Source of the DNA: Kangiellaceae bacterium
GTDB taxonomy: Bacteria; Pseudomonadota; Gammaproteobacteria; Enterobacterales; Kangiellaceae
Length of the DNA stretch: 57,272 bases
Assembly: GCA_016743995.1 (NCBI GenBank)
Contig: JADGFG010000003.1
Span: 1 to 57,272 of the forward strand
Direction: 5' to 3'
Position 1 is the stretch's first letter, and the number at the start of each line of letters is the position of its first letter. Positions 55,560 to 57,272 of the stretch are shown here, piece after piece. The position numbers and the translations under genes are program-made. The notes beneath the pieces are model-generated. The model made no database searches. It was not told the DNA's origin and saw only the letters and a program-made list of their open reading frames with translations.

Positions 55560-56096
55560 ATGGCTGTCTGTCCAATTCTTCGCATGGGAGATCCTCGGCT
55601 GCAACAAGCCTGTTCACCAATAACGGAATTTAATGCCCCTTTTCTGGATGGGCTTATAGACGACCTGAAAGATACTATGCAAGCTGCTAACGGTGCCGGC
55701 CTTGCAGCACCTCAAATTGGAATTTTAAAAAGAGTGGTTATTTTTGGGGTGACTCAGACGCCCCGTTATCCCGAAGTGGATGCGGTCCCTTTTACGATAT
55801 TAATTAATCCGGAAATTGAAGTTTTATCAGATGAGGTTGAATATAACTGGGAAGGGTGCCTAAGCATTCCTGGCATGCGAGGGTTGGTAAAACGCCCCTT
55901 ACATATTCGTTATAAAGGTTTCACTCCGACAGGTGGTCCAATAGAGCGTGAAGTAACAGGGTTTCATGCCATTGTTGTGCAACACGAGTGTGACCATCTT
56001 GATGGTATTTTATACCCCATGAGAATGGAGGACATGTCTCGGTTTGGTTTTGATGAAGAGCTTGCTCCCAGCATAGAATCGACTGAAGCCAGCTGA
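55560..56096 (+). CDS. def: Peptide deformylase
   Basis: A 178-residue metalloenzyme that removes the formyl group from nascent proteins. All three family motifs are present: GAGLAAPQIG (45-54), EGCLSIPG with metal-ligand Cys100, and HECDH with His142, Glu143 and His146. GAGG precedes the ATG by about 8 bases. It is not beside fmt, as the housekeeping copy often is, so it may be a second deformylase; the window cannot show whether another exists. Confidence 0.95.
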   Translation: MAVCPILRMGDPRLQQACSPITEFNAPFLDGLIDDLKDTMQAANGAGLAAPQIGILKRVVIFGVTQTPRYPEVDAVPFTILINPEIEVLSDEVEYNWEGCLSIPGMRGLVKRPLHIRYKGFTPTGGPIEREVTGFHAIVVQHECDHLDGILYPMRMEDMSRFGFDEELAPSIESTEAS

Positions 56097-56445
56097 TTCT
56101 TCCAGCTATTTATTCCCGTTTTATTCAGTTTTGATTGAATAGCCTGTTAGTCAAAAATATTATAAGGTATACTTTTTCGTCTGCTTTTGGATAGAACCAG
56201 AGCTTATGGTTTTGTCTGGCTTTATGCTTGCTTGCCTGATTTTTCGGCGATATTAAATAGCTATGAAGTCCTTATTCGGTATCCTGCAGTTCATAATTAC
56301 CCGAGTAAAAATCCTGGTAATTAAATTTGTCGATACTACCTGGTGGTATAGCACGTTACGTAAGGTGGGTTAATCAAAGCCTGTTAAAATAAAACGAGCT
56401 AAAAAATGCCAGGGTAATTCAGTTGTTTTCAGGGGATAAATATAA
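56097..56445. other. Intergenic with a possible 36-codon ORF
   Basis: About 350 bases between def and the YfcC-type gene. An ORF at 56263-56373 (MKSLFGILQFIITRVKILVI and 16 more residues) is hydrophobic and basic but has no good ribosome binding site. Nothing else is recognisable. Confidence 0.3.
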
Positions 56446-57272
56446 ATGAAAAATATGAAAGTACCACACACGTTGGTATTGTTATTTTTAATGATGATTT
56501 TTGCATACGGTCTGACATTGGTCTTGCCTGCAGGTAGCTTTGATACCGTGACTAATGCAGAAGGTCGAGAAGTGGTTACTCCAGGAACCTTTAAAGTACT
56601 GGAAGAACAAAAGTCATTGCCTGTGTGGAGCCTGTTCACGGTAATACCCAGAGCATTGGGTAAAGCCCAGGGAATTATCTTCTTTCTTTTCTTAATTGGT
56701 GGTGCACTGGCTGTTATTCGTTCAACAGGCGCAATCGATGCATTGCTGGGTAAGGTGCTTAACCGGTTTTCTCATCGACCTGCGTTGTTGCTGTTTATGA
56801 GTATGATGACTTTTATGTTGGGATCATCCAGCATTGGTATGGCTGAAGAATATATACCGTTAGTGCTCGTGCTTATTTCACTTTGTGTCGCTTTAAAAAT
56901 GGATACTGTTTCAGCGGTAGGCGCAATGGTAATCGGTTACGGAATTGGTTACGGAACGGCATTATTAAATCCGTTTACGGTGCTGGTTGCCCAAGGGGTT
57001 GCTGGTGTACCGCCGACATCGGGTTGGGAGTTTCGGCTGATTATTTTTGTTCCGTTTCTAGTGATTGGCTTTCATCATTTGTGGAAATATGCTTCTAAAG
57101 TCCGAGCAGATGCCAGTGCCAGTCTGGTTTACGACATTCCAGGTGCACAGCCTCCCGAACCTTCTGAATATCCTGTGCTGGATGGAAAAAGAAAAGGTGT
57201 TTTGTTGTTGGCACTGATCACGCTGATTGTTATGGTCGTAGGAATTGCTAAGTATCACTGGTATTTTGAAGA
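56446..57272 (+). CDS. YfcC-family transporter, N-terminal part (cut by window edge)
   Basis: The first 275 residues of a polytopic membrane protein that runs off the end of the window. It opens with MKNMKVPHTLVLLFLMMIFA, then LTLVLPAGSFD, the YfcC/DcuC-like pattern of ion-coupled dicarboxylate or basic-amino-acid transporters. Later family features are GGALAVIRSTGAIDALLGKV, GSSSIGMAEEYIPLVLVLI and GYGTALLNPFTVLVAQGVAG. The ATG has AGGGGAT 9 bases upstream. The substrate cannot be assigned. Confidence 0.85.
   Translation, partial: MKNMKVPHTLVLLFLMMIFAYGLTLVLPAGSFDTVTNAEGREVVTPGTFKVLEEQKSLPVWSLFTVIPRALGKAQGIIFFLFLIGGALAVIRSTGAIDALLGKVLNRFSHRPALLLFMSMMTFMLGSSSIGMAEEYIPLVLVLISLCVALKMDTVSAVGAMVIGYGIGYGTALLNPFTVLVAQGVAGVPPTSGWEFRLIIFVPFLVIGFHHLWKYASKVRADASASLVYDIPGAQPPEPSEYPVLDGKRKGVLLLALITLIVMVVGIAKYHWYFE

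Overview
The window is an AT-rich stretch of a gammaproteobacterial chromosome, probably from a marine Oceanospirillales- or Alteromonadales-like lineage. The evidence is the conserved block hisS, yfgM-like, bamB, der, together with yajQ, mgtE, def, DUF2797 and DUF1853 genes of gammaproteobacterial type, many exported lipoproteins, and a high density of cyclic-di-GMP (GGDEF/EAL) proteins. No rRNA or tRNA gene, CRISPR array, prophage or intact transposase was seen. The species cannot be named from the sequence alone.

Layout. 1-5300: a decayed integron-type integrase fragment, a small EexN-like lipoprotein, a large secreted esterase with an unusual N-terminal domain, a GNAT acetyltransferase interrupted by a stop codon, and a secreted protein of unknown function. 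5465-8730: an S41 peptidase lipoprotein and a membrane-anchored AraC-type regulator. 9215-14897: a signalling block made of a single-domain response regulator, a CheC-like phosphatase, a PAS-GGDEF-EAL protein and a CsrD/LapD-like protein whose two catalytic domains are both degenerate. 15340-16558: three paralogous arginine-rich small proteins sharing a YIGPDRR...FGLDRR...ERR...TSWLLTS signature, the best candidate here for something undescribed. 16628-24966: a PLP enzyme, a hotdog thioesterase, a REC-PAS-GGDEF-EAL protein, a DUF6351-like hydrolase, an AI-2E-family permease and a small membrane protein. 25011-35885 (minus strand): the fused mutase IcmF, a Kazal-like lipoprotein, a GAF-GAF-GGDEF-EAL protein, DAHP synthase, a beta-lactamase-fold lipoprotein and an outer-membrane barrel protein. 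36016-42993: DUF2797, DUF1853, hisS, yfgM-like, bamB and der, closed by a clear terminator. 43190-57272: an M19 dipeptidase, mgtE, yajQ, a 7TMR-DISM protein with degenerate GGDEF, a BPSS1780-type membrane protein, an S9 peptidase, a Sel1-repeat lipoprotein, DUF1653, an M50 protease, def, and the start of a YfcC-type transporter cut by the window edge.

Themes. Five proteins carry GGDEF domains: three look catalytically complete and two look like non-catalytic sensors or adaptors. With the response regulator, the CheC-like protein and YajQ, this points to dense second-messenger control. A second theme is the export of hydrolases and lipoproteins. At the DNA level there are two repeat classes. 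One is a dispersed family of short palindromic elements with TATACCCA...TGGGTATA ends, including one 180-bp MITE-like copy. The other is a set of unrelated 12-19 bp tandem duplications that repeatedly sit on or just beside stop codons. Several genes appear to use TTG or GTG starts.
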